Of a DNA stretch of 64,000 nucleotides, positions 40,422 through 51,230 are shown in pieces; position 1 is the stretch's first letter, and each line of letters opens with the position of its first letter. The position numbers and the translations under genes are program-made. Source of the stretch: Lepidurus packardi (Eukaryota; Arthropoda; Branchiopoda; Notostraca; Triopsidae); NCBI GenBank assembly GCA_023053545.1, contig JAKZAN010000006.1, positions 10,572,351 through 10,636,350 on the forward strand, given 5' to 3'. The notes under the pieces were generated by a model, which was given only the letters and a program-made list of their open reading frames with translations, was not told where the DNA came from and ran no database searches.

Positions 40422-41579
40422 ATAAGAAAGACAAAGAAAATAGTAGGAAAATTTTTAAATTGGCCAAAAGGGGCGGAGCTTAATCCGATAAATAATTAAT
40501 TACCCGGTTAACATGCATAATTGACATAGGGGTTCTTCAGCCAGAACACATAATTTGGTCTGTTCTAAAAGGTGTTCTTGTTGTCAGTAAACCTCGTCCT
40601 TTATTGTTGGCTGACCTTTGCCTTTTCGCATTCTTTAGTGGCCTTGGGTCATCCCTGCTACTTCCCCTTCCTCATTCTTTTGTTGACCTCAGGTTATCTT
40701 ATGCTATAAAGGGTATATGGGTTTCTGTTGTAGGGGGATCTGAAGGCCAGTCAGAAATCAATAGACAGTCAACAGATCGACAGTTGTTAAGTTGTCCTGT
40801 GTTTACAAGAGTAGAATTGGTGTGGACATTGACTAGGTAATACAGTGAAGTTGCCAAAAGTTAAACGGTCACCTTATTACGGGACAATATTGTAGCCTAA
40901 CTTGCGAGTGGTAACTAAAGCGCGTTCAAACCAAAGTATTCTAAAATATGGTTACGTAATAAGTTAATACTTCGTCAGGATGTCTAACAATTCGCCGTGG
41001 ATAACGACGCTTCGGAGCTTCGTTTTAGGGCTGGCCAGCCCGACCGTTTGCTTTTCTTTTATATTTCTCCAGTTTTCTTCTAAGTTAGAAGTAAAGAATC
41101 AAGTTTAAAAGTACTACTTTTAGGCGGGAAGTACTGAAACTCCTAACCGACTTCCTGTATCACAAAATGCGCGAGATGAAAATGTCGGCAACTGCTCCAA
41201 GAGTACCCCCAATTTTCGCCAGTTTATAAACAAAAGAAAAGGAATCGCGAGAAACTCATAGTATTGATCAACTGCACACGAAGAGGCAAGGCTTAGAAAA
41301 ACTCCTGCAAATAGTCACTCGAATTTGACATTTATTTTTTATTTAAATCTAATTCAGGAAGTTCTACTTAGGCTGTTTGTCTGAAACGCTCTAGAGTACG
41401 GTCATGTGGAGAAGTGTAGCCTAAACTGGAATTCCCTTTGCTGCGGATTTTTGCCTAAAAACTTTATACTGTTGCGTATCTCGCGAGTTACGCTGACTAA
41501 TTGCATAAAAAGGGGAGGTGAAGGACCAATCCGGTGAAGGAACCGAAGCCAACTAATTTTCCGAAAAGGGACCAAAAAA

Positions 41580-42480
41580 CCGTGGCAATCACGGCAGCCC
41601 TCTCAGCCGACCATTCTGACTTCCGCGGTTGATTCGAGAAGCCCCCCCTCCGGATGCGGCGGAATGCTTCGTGGGCGACGACAATCACAAAGCCGAAGAT
41701 TGCGAAAAGTTCCGTGCGCTATCGCGGACCAAACGAGCCGTTTGTTGAAAGAAAAGGGTCGCTGCTTTGGATGCCTAGGCCGTGGCCATTTGAGTAAGAA
41801 ATGCGAAAGCAAACGCCAGTATAGTATCGACAACTGCAAGGAGAAACACCATAGGCTCCTACATGGAGCGTCACCTGTGTCCAGTTGCATATCGGACACC
41901 ATTTCCGCAGACAGAGAGCCGTCTCGAAAACCCTGCTGCAACGACCGAAATCGTCGAGCAAGCTAAAGAGCAGCACCTCAACGCCACTACCATGAAGCGA
42001 CGCGACACAGTGGTCTTATTATCCGTCGTGGCCGTACGATTTCAGCTAACGGTATTTCCCTCAAGACGTTTGCCCAACTTGACAGCGGTAGCAGCGACGG
42101 CTCCCTGATCCCCGAAAGCGTGGCCGACAAACTTCGACTTTCCGGGGAAACCCAACGGGTCCGTATCGGGACTTTCCATGGAGAAGATCCCAAACTCCAA
42201 GGAACATCGATTTCAGCGTGTCCTCGCTGAACGGATGTTCCTCCTTCGAAGGACACGACGTTCCTTCCGCCCACAACTGAACGTGCCTCTCAAATCAGTC
42301 GACTGACCGCGCGTTAAGCAGCATTGGAACCACCTCGCCGACCTTGACCTCGCGGAAATAGATTCGTCCCAAGTCAGTGTCCTTCTAGGTAGGGACGTGA
42401 CAGCTGCACATAGATACTTGGACATTCGGACGCCAGAGCCTGGTACCACGGCCTCCGAAGCGATACTCACGCATTTTGGA
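41580..42480 (+). mobile_element. decayed BEL/Pao-type LTR retrotransposon fragment
   Basis: Fragments of a Gag-Pol polyprotein lie in different frames with stops and frameshifts. A Gag zinc knuckle at about 41755-41810 reads CFGCLGRGHLSKKC. Further on is an aspartic-protease-like stretch (FAQLDSGSDGSLIPES, about 42069-42115). A last block (LLGRDVTAAHRYLDIRTPEP, then AILTHFGWCVV, ending about 42490) is typical of the segment before reverse transcriptase in BEL/Pao elements. No LTRs or reverse transcriptase are visible, so this is an old, truncated, non-functional copy. It abuts the left arm of the inverted duplication. Confidence 0.75.
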
Positions 42481-42619
42481 TGGTGCGTCGTTGAGCGTGT
42501 ACTCAGGGCTCTCTGTCAGTACGTTGGCAAAAGTGTTCTCCTTGTACCAATAAGGGAATTGTGTATTGATTATATCATATTAATTATCGGTAGCTGACAC
42601 AATAGGCTAGGGGTTGGAA

Positions 42620-45003
42620 GTGCAAGTTAGCGCAGAAGAACGTAGAACTAACCCCGTAGTGAGTCTAGGCATTCATAGGAGGAATGGTATTGAGTAGGAG
42701 AGAGTTGCAGAGGAATCGGTTTTAAAACCGGGAAGATTTGTGGCGCTGCTAATTGTATACCTACAGTTAGTATAACAAGACACGACAATTGGAAATGTCG
42801 CAAGTTGCAGTTTCGGGTTACACTAGGAAGTGATTGGAAAGATTTGGGATCGTGAGGACAGATTGGTATTCCAGAAAACACTGAAGATGTTAAGGCGTAA
42901 GGAAAGCGTGCAAGGTTAGAACAATTTTTGGGAGTTTCGTGGATCGCGTGTGTGACGTCCAATATGTTGTAGTTGCTGTGAGAATTCGTCTCGATTCTTT
43001 TTGGGCTGGTTTACGGTTTGCTTTTAGGGAGTTTGAGATAATACAAAAACGATGGAACCATAAAGCTTTGAAATTGTGGCGCGTTGTATTAATAAAAACA
43101 AAGTTGAATGGGCTTCTTAAAGGTCCGGAATTTTTTAGTGCTAACTGGCCTGCATCCGTTAGGGTTAGGGATCATGTGGTTAGTGGCTTTTTAAGTTGCC
43201 ATTGATCTTTCCACAGACTGAAATATTCAATTTACACAGGAAACCAAAGCTGGTATACCTCGTCTGTAACGTACCTAAGGCGGTATTCTAGTCCTTGTTC
43301 TCTGAACACATGCATTCTATCACAAAAGTCATGTAGTGTTAACGAAGTATTAAATTCTTTCTGGTTTCTTTTTCCTGGCCATTTTTCAGCCTTGTCTGCA
43401 ATAGCATGGAATGTAGCAAATTGTTCCAATGGCCAAAAGAAAGTACTACAAGTTAAACTTTGCAGCTTGGAACATTTAAAACTATTTTGAACAAAGCCAA
43501 GTACTTATTATCACTTTTCAAAGCTTCAATATCAGTGGAGGATAATGGTGTTGAAGGATCAGGACCCTCAGAGACCGGTGAATCATTCGGTATCCCAGAA
43601 ACTCTCAGCAGGTTGACGCTCTTCATCTTCAGACAGCGTTGAAGGGCTTCTCGGATCGGATGCAGCATCAGAAATTCGCTGCTCGAAAGTCCTCTAGTAA
43701 TGACAGATCTTCAATACTGTCTCCACTGCTTCGAGTTAAGGCCTCCAACAACTGGTTAGCACAGAATGTATCGCGACGGTAATTATTCGTATAGATTGCG
43801 CCGATGGGGAGGATCGCAGTTTAGGTTTGGATAGGTACAGCAAACTCAACAATGCGTCTGGAAATGTGCAAAAATCGATGGTCAATTCTTCCAGGTCTAA
43901 ATGCCACATTTTTTAAAGCAAGAAGGAGCTATTTGTTATCATCAGCTAATGGGATCAATACATTAAGCGAGAGTGAAATTTCCTTAAGTTGAAGACTTTT
44001 AAGAGCAGACCCTTTCCATGACTTTTTCCAGACATGGAGCGAGGATGAAAAAGGTTTTGATGACGTGCAGTTGTAAAATTTTTCTCTCTCACATCGAAAG
44101 TGAACTCCCATGTTTTCCAGCTTTAACGTTTCAAGTTTACTTGTGAGCATCATCACGTCTTCAAGGAGCAAGCCATCTTTGTCGTCAGGATCTCGGGTAT
44201 ACATGCAGAGGTGCAGCGAAGTGAGACTGAATCCAGGCTGAGTAAGACGTTTTAATATTGGATTTAACGTGTTTGCACCCAAGCCCCAGTCCCTAGAAAT
44301 ACCTCGCTAGTTAATAGTTCTGATCCATAATCCTATGGTTCCACAATCCTATGGTTCCACAATCCTATGCCCAGGTTCTGTAAGCGAGACAACCACTTGT
44401 CAGCCAATATTTTCGATAGTAGTGATGTATCAGCTTTCTGCCCTGCAATGAGAATTTAAAGAGTAAGTCGTAGTGTGTTGCTGCATCACCTTGGAGACGT
44501 CCACATTTACATCACAACAAAGTCTGCGATCAAATAGCCACAGCGCTCCCTCATTACTTACATTCTGGTAAGAACCCGAAACTCCTGAGACGGCAAGTTT
44601 CAGGAACCTCTAGCATTGCCTCGGTCACGCCCAGTAGTAAATCTAAATATTAAAAATAGTCAAAACCGCCTTTAAAATGCAGATAGTTAATTTAGCATAC
44701 CATCTGTACCGCGTGTATAGCTCAGTTGACCAGGAGAGGAATCAGCTGTAATTATAGTTATAGGTACTTACAATTATTTGCAAAAGCAATTTTCTTAATA
44801 AGTGAAGTACGTGCAAAGCTGCAAACAATTAAATGTCAAGTACTTTTTGTAACCAAACAACACTGACTCATTTTAATTATCAGAATAGAATTCACCACAC
44901 AACTGCATACATTAGCTTATACCCTGCCTTGAAATCTGAGACCTGGAACTAATCAATAGTGCACTTTTAGAAATATCGAGTCATGCTACTGTTCATTTTC
45001 CGC
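42620..45003 (-). pseudogene. left arm of inverted duplication: LRR/NLR-like gene fragment
   Basis: On the minus strand this arm carries split coding pieces. One is LADKWLSRLQNLGIGL with a preserved GTAAGT donor upstream (44330-44600). Another is a leucine-rich stretch of 117 codons at 43929-44282 (TRDPDDKDGLLLEDVMM, LKSLQLKEISLSLNVLIP). Others lie at 43232-43668 and 42648-42962. The leucine spacing looks like leucine-rich repeats. The same pieces recur in mirrored order at 58.3-61.3 kb, and a NACHT P-loop relic of apparently the same family lies at 56.5 kb, so I infer an NLR-like origin. No complete reading frame can be assembled. It has about 0.8 kb (43083-43870) that the right arm lacks. 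Confidence 0.6.
44330..44367. repeat. short tandem repeat within left arm
   Basis: AATCCTATGGTTCCAC is present twice, followed by a partial third copy. The right arm (about 58935) has only a single copy, so the expansion followed the duplication. Confidence 0.8.
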
Positions 45004-45238
45004 AAAAGCGGAATTGACCAGGACAGGAATCAGCTTTAAGCTCATGAAGACTGCAAGCTAATTCTTCTCGCAATTGATCGCCAATTTCACATTCAACCTT
45101 TTCTCCTCTATAATTCAAGCTTCTAAAATAAAAACAGGCTTGCAGTAACGTCTGCAGCAGAATTGGGAACCATTGTAGCCTAAACCCGCTTTCAACATGA
45201 ATAGAAACGAGGCAATCCATTGGAAAGGAACAGAGCAC
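44993..45238 (-). pseudogene. NLR-like fragment adjoining the left arm
   Basis: An 81-codon minus-strand frame ends ELKADSCPGQFRFCGK. The stretch with GDQLREELACSL recurs on the plus strand at about 56620-56715, just after the NACHT P-loop relic, but is missing at the right arm edge. It is therefore probably the continuation of the NLR-like gene. No start codon context or partner exon is visible. Confidence 0.5.
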
Positions 45239-46111
45239 TAAGATAGTAGGCGGCTAGAAATTCTGCCGTGGTTCGAGGAGGAACTTGGTAACGAGGAATA
45301 TTCACTTTGGTGTTTAACTCAGTGAAGTCTTCGACCAGAACTCCTGCCTCGATTAATGGTAATCGAGGCAGGAGTTCTGGTCCAAGACTTCACTAAGACT
45401 TCGCTAGTTTTAGCCGCTTCTTGGTTTCCCGAAGTGTCAAACAAGACGACAAGCGAGCTGTCGAGTGAGCTATGCAAGTATAGTGAACGGGTAGTTGTTA
45501 GGTTTATTTTGTATGCATGTGAATGTGTTGTGTGTCAGACGGTAGATGGCCCAAATGGAATCGAAATTCGTGGAAAGGAAATGTTGGGAGTTCTAGGGTT
45601 GTAAAGTGGAAGCGTGAATGTAAATAATGGATTGGTGTGATTTGTTTAAAATTGATGGATGGAAGTGTATGGTAGCTAAGAGTATGTGACACTTAACTTT
45701 GTGTTGTTTACGAGTTATGTGTTCGAGTATTTAAATGTAATATGATGTGAAATGTAAATGATGTTTTGTTTCTCGTTTCAGTCATTGATAGTAAATTTTT
45801 ATTCTGAAAATCAAACTTCGTTAAATAGATTAAATGTAACAAAATAATATGCAATTCATAAGAAACCCGAGGACAAAGGAACTGTCACTGTAACATTACA
45901 AAGTTAGTGTTTATAAACTAACATTACGAATAAACTGAATTCCGACATATGCATGGCGTTTTTCGTTGGGAAATATAGACTTATAGTGCTGCATTTTTCG
46001 ACACCGAGTGAGTTTTCCAAACACTACGATATGGTGTGTTTGAAAAAGTAAGTGCTAGAAAATCCTGCACCAGTAACAGACTACTTACAAATCACAACAA
46101 CAACAGTAAAC
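45004..46111. other. spacer with foldback, otherwise no gene
   Basis: Apart from the NLR-like fragment up to 45238 and the foldback at 45321-45394, I see AT-rich sequence with no supported exon. Confidence 0.5.
45321..45394. repeat. near-perfect foldback (35-bp arms, 4-nt loop)
   Basis: Arms at 45321-45355 and 45360-45394 pair at 34 of 35 positions across the loop ATGG. It lies about 320 bp inside the edge of the left arm of the large inverted duplication. It could be a hairpin RNA source, or a scar of palindrome-mediated rearrangement. Confidence 0.85.
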
Positions 46112-46523
46112 GTCCATGCGACGAAGAAAGGGCAGGCAAAACCGCCCTCCGAGCTCATTTGGCTTGGCGAACGTGCTAATCTAAGTTGCTCCTCCGGCCG
46201 CTGGCAAGTAGCCTTATCGAACTCCCCACGAAATCACCAACGAATGCACAGCGCTTACGGAAAGCTTGCTGTGCCAAACCACCCAGTGGGAGGTGGCGCG
46301 CTTCTGGCTCCGAAAGTTCATGCTACGAAGGAAGGGCAGGCAAAACGTCCCTCCGAGCTCATTTGGCTTGGCGGACATGCTAGTTCAAGTTGCTCCTCCT
46401 GGCCGCTGGCAAAATAGTCTTATCCAACTCCCCAAGAAATAACCCACGAAATGCACAGCACTTACGGGAAGCTTGCTGTGCCAAACCACCCACTGGGAGG
46501 TGGCACGCTTCTGGCCCGGAAAA
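46112..46523. repeat. two tandem copies of a ~207-bp unit
   Basis: Copy 1 spans about 46112-46315 and copy 2 about 46316-46523. Both carry GGGCAGGCAAAAC near the start and CTGTGCCAAACCACCCA near the end. The copies differ by scattered substitutions and small indels. The hAT element begins just downstream. Confidence 0.85.
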
Positions 46524-46536
46524 CGATAGAATAGAA

Positions 46537-49120
46537 CAGCGGTCTTCAACCTGGGCGATATCGCCCACTTGTGGGCGTTTTGAGCTTTTCAGTGGGCGGT
46601 GAGCCAGGAGTGGGCGGTGAGGGGGGCGCTCAGGCTTTCTCTGGGTACTTCATGTCCACTGAAAGATAGGACTGGAAAAAGGGGAAAAGTTGTCTGCAAT
46701 AGGGGTAATTTCCACGAGGGTTTCTCAAGGAGCGAAATGCGAAGTACTAACTTGCCTCCCTACGATCGTCTTTTCTTCACTTTTCCCCCTTTCGTATTTT
46801 TTTTTAACGTTGCGAAGTCGAACGTCAAGTTGCACAGAGAAGGAGCTCCCCAACAAGAGTAGTCGGTGAAGTCCTGCCTTTTTGTCCACATGTGATTTTG
46901 TTCGCTACCGTTATTTCCGTTTATTCTTTTCATCTACAAAATTTTTACATGAACACTATTCCGTGAAGATATCTTTCGTAAGTTACATGTCTTAAAAGTT
47001 TTCTTTGAAGCGGTTAGTAAACAATGTTATTTACTGAAATTTCCAACTTTCTGAACTTCAGGAATCGCATTCCCACGCATGACAATTGTATGTCTGATTG
47101 AAAAATGCCACCTAAGAAGAGCTGTCGTCAATATTCTCAAGCTTATTTGGCATATGGCTTTATTGAGTCAGCCAATGACAAACGTATACCAATGTGCCTC
47201 TTGTGCGAAAAGACATTCTCTAACGAAGCGATGAAGCCGTCACGCCTAAAAGAGCATTTGCAGGCAAAGCACCCACTGATGATTGAAAAACCTCTGGAGT
47301 TTTTTAAAGATCTGCGGGATAAATTTCAAAACCGTAGAACAGTAACTGCCCTGTTCGAAAGGAAAAACTCGATGGCCGAAGACGGACTAGTCGCTTCGTA
47401 CAAGATTGCCGAGCTTATTAGTAAGTGTGGAAAACCTCACACTATTGGCGAAAAGCTTATCAAGCCGGCACTGCTAGAGGTCATCAGTACGGTTATGCAT
47501 CAGAATCCTACTGATGTTTTGAACGTTATACCTCTGAGTGCTGCCTCCATGCAAAGGCGCATTGATGAAATGGCAATCGATGTTAAAAGCCAACTAACCG
47601 CGAAACTTAAATCTAGAAAATTTTCTATCCAGCTTGACGAGACAACTTTGTCCGACAACTCTTCATTATTAATGGCATACGTGAGGTATTTTGAGGACGA
47701 CTGCACTTTGCAGGAAGAAATGCTTTTCGCAGAAAAGCTTGTCACTGATACCAAAGGTGAATCAGTCTTTGCAGCGTTGAAACTGTTTTTTGATAAAAAT
47801 TACATTACAATGAAGAATGTTATTGCATGCGCAACTGACGGAGCCCCTTCCATGGTTGGGCGATACAAAGGGTTACTCGCCTTTTTGAAACACGAAGTGC
47901 CAACCATGTTTACAATTCATTGCGTGGCTCATAGACAGCACCTTGTGGCCAAACAACTTAGCCCCGCACTTCACGCTTCTTTGAACGTCATTGTCTCTGC
48001 TATTAATCGAATTAAAGCAAATGCAAAGAAAGATAGAATATTTCGTCAGCTCTGCGACGCAAATGACGAAGAATTTGAGCGGCTAATTCTGCACACAGAG
48101 GTGCGCTGGCTTTCTAAGGGTAACTGCCTTACTCGCTTTGCTGCCTTGTACACAACTGTACTGGAATTTTTTACTGAAACCGGTGAAATTAACTATTGTG
48201 ATGATTTGGAAAAGGCGAAGAAAGATGCCTTTTATTTGGCCGCTCTTTACCGGAAATTTAATGATGTTAGTTTGCAGCTTCAAGGGAAGTTGGTCACACT
48301 CATAGACTGCAAACGATCAATCGCGACTTTTATTGGGAAGCTAGACATGTTCCGACAAAATATCTTGAGGAAAGAATTCTATCAATTTCCTGAGCTGTCC
48401 TCCATTTCTGCAGAACTTGAGACGGCCGATATTGATAAATATGGAAAACACCTCACTGCATTAAAAGTGGATATGCAGAATCGCTTTCGAGATCTGCTTG
48501 AAATGAAAGTAGCCCCATGGATGATAAACCCTTTCGTTTGTAACATAAATGAAGTTGAAGTTGCTCATCAAGAGGAGGTTTTGGAACTACAGCATGACCA
48601 AGAAGCTCGGTTGTACTTTGATCAGGGAGGATATGCGCAGCTTTGGCAGAGAAAAGAAATTACACTGCGATATCCGACTTTATGGAAAGAGATGGAGTTG
48701 CCGCTTTTGGCATTCCCGACTTCATATTTAGTCGAGACAGGCTTCAGCGCCGTTGTGAACTTGTTAACGAAACAAAGAAACCGCCTGGATATTGTTGAAA
48801 GAGGAGATCTCCGTCTTTTCCTTACGAACCTCAAGCCGGACATAAAGGAACTAGTCTCCAAACATCAGTGTCAGGGTTCTCACTAAGTAGTAATTTGTCG
48901 TTTGTGTAAAATTTTTTAAAAATAATCAGAAACGTTGTGCAAAATAATACCAAATAAACTAGTTCCAGTGATATATAGAAAAAAGTTTTATCGTGTTTAA
49001 CATACTGGTAAAAGCTTATATTTATGAAATTATAACAAAAATCTGGTGGGCGCTGGCAGGTTTGGGTCATGGAAAATTTGACAAAAGTGGGCGGTGGCCG
49101 AAAAAGGTTGAAGACCACTG
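46537..49120 (+). mobile_element. structurally intact hAT DNA transposon
   Basis: The element is 2584 bp. The left end starts CAGCGGTCTTCAACCT. The right end, read inward on the opposite strand, is CAGTGGTCTTCAACCT, a 15/16 terminal inverted repeat, with a shared subterminal CGCCCACTT. An exact 8-bp target duplication, GAATAGAA, flanks it at 46529-46536 and 49121-49128, the length expected for hAT elements. It encloses one uninterrupted 593-codon transposase gene. Intact ends, target duplication and reading frame indicate recent insertion and possible autonomy. Confidence 0.95.
47105..48886 (+). CDS. hAT transposase (ZBED5/FAM200-like)
   Basis: A single exon encodes 593 aa without stops or frameshifts. 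A BED-type zinc finger lies near the N-terminus (C31, C34, H51, H56 in CLLCEKTFSN...HLQAKH). The RNase-H-like catalytic core shows the first acidic region QLDETTLSDNSS, the second CATDGAPSMVG, and the conserved RWLSKGNCLTRF. The C-terminal hAT dimerisation block FPTSYLVETGFSAVVNLL contains the third acidic residue and is followed by KQRNRLDI. Domesticated vertebrate relatives exist, but terminal repeats and the target duplication show this is a resident transposon gene. The ATG at 47105 follows AAAA and is the first in frame. Confidence 0.95.
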   Translation: MPPKKSCRQYSQAYLAYGFIESANDKRIPMCLLCEKTFSNEAMKPSRLKEHLQAKHPLMIEKPLEFFKDLRDKFQNRRTVTALFERKNSMAEDGLVASYKIAELISKCGKPHTIGEKLIKPALLEVISTVMHQNPTDVLNVIPLSAASMQRRIDEMAIDVKSQLTAKLKSRKFSIQLDETTLSDNSSLLMAYVRYFEDDCTLQEEMLFAEKLVTDTKGESVFAALKLFFDKNYITMKNVIACATDGAPSMVGRYKGLLAFLKHEVPTMFTIHCVAHRQHLVAKQLSPALHASLNVIVSAINRIKANAKKDRIFRQLCDANDEEFERLILHTEVRWLSKGNCLTRFAALYTTVLEFFTETGEINYCDDLEKAKKDAFYLAALYRKFNDVSLQLQGKLVTLIDCKRSIATFIGKLDMFRQNILRKEFYQFPELSSISAELETADIDKYGKHLTALKVDMQNRFRDLLEMKVAPWMINPFVCNINEVEVAHQEEVLELQHDQEARLYFDQGGYAQLWQRKEITLRYPTLWKEMELPLLAFPTSYLVETGFSAVVNLLTKQRNRLDIVERGDLRLFLTNLKPDIKELVSKHQCQGSH

Positions 49121-49224
49121 GAATAGAATAAGCTATGCTACTTGCATAGCTAAAAACGATAGAATAAGCTATGCTACTTGCATAGCTAAAAGCGATAGAA
49201 TAAGCTATGCTACTTGCATAGCTA
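49121..49224. repeat. 37-bp tandem repeat, three copies
   Basis: Three units contain GATAGAATAAGCTATGCTAC plus TTGCATAGCTAA. Each unit holds an internal inverted repeat (AGCTATGC/GCATAGCT). The sequence left of the hAT element (about 46522-46536) matches the start of a unit, so the transposon appears to have inserted into this array. Confidence 0.9.
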
Positions 49225-49314
49225 ACAAGGCGAAGCTGAACCGTCGACGCAAAGACGACCAAACTTGTGGAAGTAGCTTTCATGACCCTGACGGATCCGA
49301 CTGTTGGTGCGTTT

Positions 49315-49411
49315 GTATAATATGAAGGCTCATCCACTCAATTGAATAGTATAATATGAAGGCTCATCCACTCAATTGAATAGTATAATATGAAGGCTCA
49401 TCCACTCAATT
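49315..49411. repeat. 34-bp tandem repeat, three copies
   Basis: Three near-identical copies of TATAATATGAAGGCTCATCC plus ACTCAATTGAATAG. They show almost no divergence, so the expansion is recent. Confidence 0.9.
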
Positions 49412-50050
49412 GTCAACGAATGGAATGACTGTGACTGTAAAAGATACATACGACGAGATGATTGTGAAACTTCGTTGGTTGAATTGTAATAAGCTTTCAA
49501 CGACTTTATTATGTTCGCAAAAAGCTTAGCCTTGGCTATAGAATAGCAGTTTTGCGTTGCAGAGAAATAAAAATAAAAGTATTGAAATGTTTTGTTAAGG
49601 GCGTGGTGCAAGGTCAGAAAGCTTCATATCCAAGCCGCTAGCATTCTGTGGTAATGCTCAACTAACTACTTGTAGCTTTACTCGGGCTTGCCTCGCTGCT
49701 TGCTCAACAATGAAAAATAAAGAAGTATGAATTAAATACGAAGGAATTCGTCTAAAATCTTAGTGAAAAATAAAATTGTTCTGCTAATGATGGCGGTAAG
49801 CAATTCTTACATCACTTCGCTTCTAAAGTGTTATCAACCTACAAAGGCGTAGGGATAAGCGTACCGATCTTCTAGCTACTCTTTTTTGTGTGTTCAGGCA
49901 GAGATGACGGATGACACTTCAAATATATAACACATTTAGTTCACAAAGTAGGCTCTTCCACAGGATGAATGAAACAACAACTAAATAAACTAGTTTGTTT
50001 TTAATCATAAAACAAAACAAATGGTAGCTTGTGACTTAGTAACCAACCCC
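49412..50050. other. non-coding stretch with MITE fragment
   Basis: No exon is seen. Near 49665-49715 the phrase CTTGTAGCTTTACTCGGG and the following bases match the inner left end of the MITE-like element at 54.3 kb, so a fragment of that family is probably present. Confidence 0.45.
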
Positions 50051-50475
50051 GAAACCCTGTCCGAAGTTCGGTGAGTAAGATGGAGCATCGCCTGGGTTTT
50101 GCAAATCCATGTTTTATTAAAAGAATAAATTGAATTAAAATCAAACGGAGACCTTCTTTATGAGCATTCCTACTTGCTGCTACGCCATATCCAACGCCCA
50201 AAGAAGCCACCTGTCAAATTTCAGTACCACTACCGAATCCAGCCGCATAGTTTTATTAGACAAGCCAAAGCCGCTTCTGGATGAAGATACCGGTATGCTC
50301 GGCCAGCCCGGCCTGTAAATACTGTAACCAAGGCCTCCTTGAGGCCTGGGCATAGCCAGGCAAATAGCGATCCAACTCAGAAAACATAAACTGCAATTTG
50401 AGTATTTTAATTCCAATTCCCCATGTTGCAATCAAAGGATACTTCTTACGGTCAACTTAGTTAAAGCCATGGCGA
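50051..50475 (-). pseudogene. broken paralogue of the glycine-rich secretory gene
   Basis: On the minus strand, ATGGCTTTAACTAAG near 50470 is followed by a GTAAGA donor and a TTGCAG acceptor, as in the gene at 51.2 kb. The next exon reads IAICLAMPRPQGGLGYSIYR in one frame, matching the intact gene's LALTLAVPLPQFGGGFYRPG. The frame after the acceptor does not connect to exon 1, and later Gly/Ser-rich coding shifts frame, so the copy is broken. It lies in inverted orientation to its intact relative. Confidence 0.55.
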
Positions 50476-51142
50476 GGAATGGTTTTACTTGATTATCCCT
50501 CGTTTAAAGGCGGAATTGATGAGTATCAAACCACGTCTTGAACTTGAAACCAGTTTCAGTTGCGTAGTAATACGCTCGTGCAGCTGGTACGCCCACAGAA
50601 AGTTTGAGCTTTGGGTTCTTCAGTGGTTGGGGATTCCCAGCCAAGCGGGGTATGGGAGCAGGTGAGTTACTTTAGTTGCTTTAAATGAATTTTAGCGCCT
50701 GAAACTTCTCTCATTTGAATAATAGCAACAAACGTTTGGAATCTGGACCGTCACCAGCATTCATGATACAAATCAGTTTACAAATCATGATACAAATCAG
50801 CCTTGATTAAGTGACGTTCCGTAGTAATCGTTCAAATTAGCCTCAGAGGAAATCGGCTAAGCAAAACTAAGTCTATTTAAATATGTTTTTAAAATTATGT
50901 TTTCCTCTTCGAAATTCCCGAGTGCTGTGCATATCGGCGTTTGCAGAAGAATTGCGCACAATACGTTTCAACTAGAACTTCCGGCTCCTTGGCCATGGGT
51001 CTGAAGGTTTTCCTTAACTATACTGTACCATTCGCAGCTCTGATTCGGGGAAACACACACAACAATTTAGAAGAGAAAATTAGTAGCTCTTTTCACGAAA
51101 CAGGTTCTCTTCTCTCCAACTGCGCCATTGACGAGGGTTTGG
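50476..51142. other. spacer between inverted paralogues
   Basis: There is no exon. A 26-bp tandem duplication (CATGATACAAATCAG twice) lies at about 50761-50804. This should contain the promoter of the plus-strand gene that follows. Confidence 0.5.
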
Positions 51143-51150
51143 TATAAAAG
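51143..51150 (+). promoter_or_regulatory. TATA box
   Basis: TATAAAAG lies 81 bp before the start codon of the glycine-rich gene. It would place transcription start near 51175, giving a 5' UTR of about 55 nt. Confidence 0.6.
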
Positions 51151-51230
51151 TCCTACACTCATTTGCTTGTCTTATCATTCCAATCCTTTCTACCGCTTAC
51201 CTTGTACCGTGAAACACCATTTCAACCAAG

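Larger units (their letters stand above)
39822..41579. other. non-coding region upstream of ATP synthase b
   Basis: No exon is supported. It contains the ATP5PB promoter, a TTAGG-type array (40218-40235) and an imperfect tandem duplication (40334-40421). Confidence 0.5.

Noticed and set aside
47500-47754. Minus-strand frame within the hAT element
   Set aside because: It is antisense to the transposase gene and lacks any motif.
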